NCBI GenBank assembly: GCA_027717875.1
Contig: JALLOL010000185.1
Span: 1-5,098 of the forward strand
DNA: 5,098 nucleotides
Source of the DNA: Acidobacteria bacterium AH-259-L09
GTDB taxonomy: Bacteria; Acidobacteriota; UBA6911; RPQK01
Direction: 5' to 3'
This document shows, one piece after another, positions 4,815-5,098 of the stretch (position 1 is the first letter of the stretch; each line of letters starts with the position of its first letter). The notes below the pieces were generated by a model. The model was not told where the DNA came from and ran no database searches. It saw only the letters and a program-made list of their open reading frames with translations. The position numbers and the translations under genes were made by a program.

Positions 4815-5098
4815 ATGGCCAGAGCGAAGAAGTCACCCAGAAGGAGATCAACCAAGAGGAAAGAGAAGAAAACGGTGGTTCATGGGATTGCTCACATCAA
4901 GGCGACCTTTAACAACACACAGATCAGCATCACTGATCTAGAGGGCAATGTGCTTAGCAGTTCGAGTGCCGGGGCACAGGGCTTTAGAGGGAGTCGCAAA
5001 AGTACTCCCTTTGCAGCTTCCCAGGCAGCTCACTCGGCGGCCGCGGCTGCCCGCGACCAGTATGGTATGAAGTATTGTGATGTCCAGGTCAAAGGGCC
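4815..5098 (+). CDS. rpsK: 30S ribosomal protein S11, N-terminal part (3' end outside window)
   Basis: S11 lies on the 30S platform next to S7 at the mRNA exit side and contacts 16S rRNA near the Shine-Dalgarno/anti-Shine-Dalgarno helix. The first 94 codons are present, from ATG at 4815 to the window end, out of about 125-130 expected. The basic N-terminus ([18 protein letters not shown], 2-19) is followed by the family core: [18 protein letters not shown] (24-41), [19 protein letters not shown] (50-68) and the start of the VKGPG motif (92-94). Several usually conserved positions differ: the tryptophan of the common LSWSSAG motif is serine here (S49), and the AAQ-x-AAE helix start reads AASQAAH (67-73). 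The frame is open, so these are substitutions and not a frameshift. Downstream genes (typically rpsD or rpoA) are not visible. Confidence 0.96.
   Translation, partial: MARAKKSPRRRSTKRKEKKTVVHGIAHIKATFNNTQISITDLEGNVLSSSSAGAQGFRGSRKSTPFAASQAAHSAAAAARDQYGMKYCDVQVKG

Overview
This window is an interior slice of a bacterial ribosomal-protein operon (the spc operon running into the alpha operon). All genes are on the + strand. The order is rplR (C-terminal part), rpsE, rpmD, rplO, secY, adk, map, rpmJ, rpsM, rpsK (N-terminal part). Coding sequence fills almost everything. The only non-coding stretches longer than 20 bases are the 50 bases before rpmJ and the 49 bases after it. No rRNA, tRNA, mobile element, CRISPR array, promoter or terminator was recognised.

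The organism is a bacterium of middling G+C content. The order secY-adk-map-rpmJ-rpsM-rpsK is common in Gram-positives and many deep-branching Gram-negative phyla, and differs from enterics, where adk and map lie elsewhere. Adenylate kinase has the four-cysteine zinc LID. SecY has a long TM9-TM10 external loop and a C-terminus of the type I associate with Acidobacteriota, NC10 or deltaproteobacterial-like lineages. That placement is only an impression and the sequence does not settle the phylum.

Region by region: positions 1-1340 carry proteins of both ribosomal subunits (L18, S5, L30, L15), tightly packed, with a 1-base overlap (rpsE/rpmD) and a 4-base overlap (rpmD/rplO). Positions 1345-4216 carry secY, adk and map, joined by ATGA overlaps: the membrane translocation channel, the nucleotide-balancing kinase and the enzyme that removes initiator methionine. 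Positions 4217-4429 hold the tiny rpmJ (L36), framed on both sides by short tandem arrays of a degenerate octamer, consensus AATAGAGC. Positions 4430-5098 start the alpha-operon part with S13 and S11. Together the genes make ribosomes, insert or export the proteins they synthesise, and process nascent N-termini.

I see no undescribed multi-gene system here. The points most worth a second look are the octamer arrays flanking rpmJ, the absence of infA from its usual place between map and rpmJ, the lack of a Shine-Dalgarno sequence for rpmJ, changes at usually conserved positions of S11, and two hairpins containing Shine-Dalgarno-like sequence within adk.
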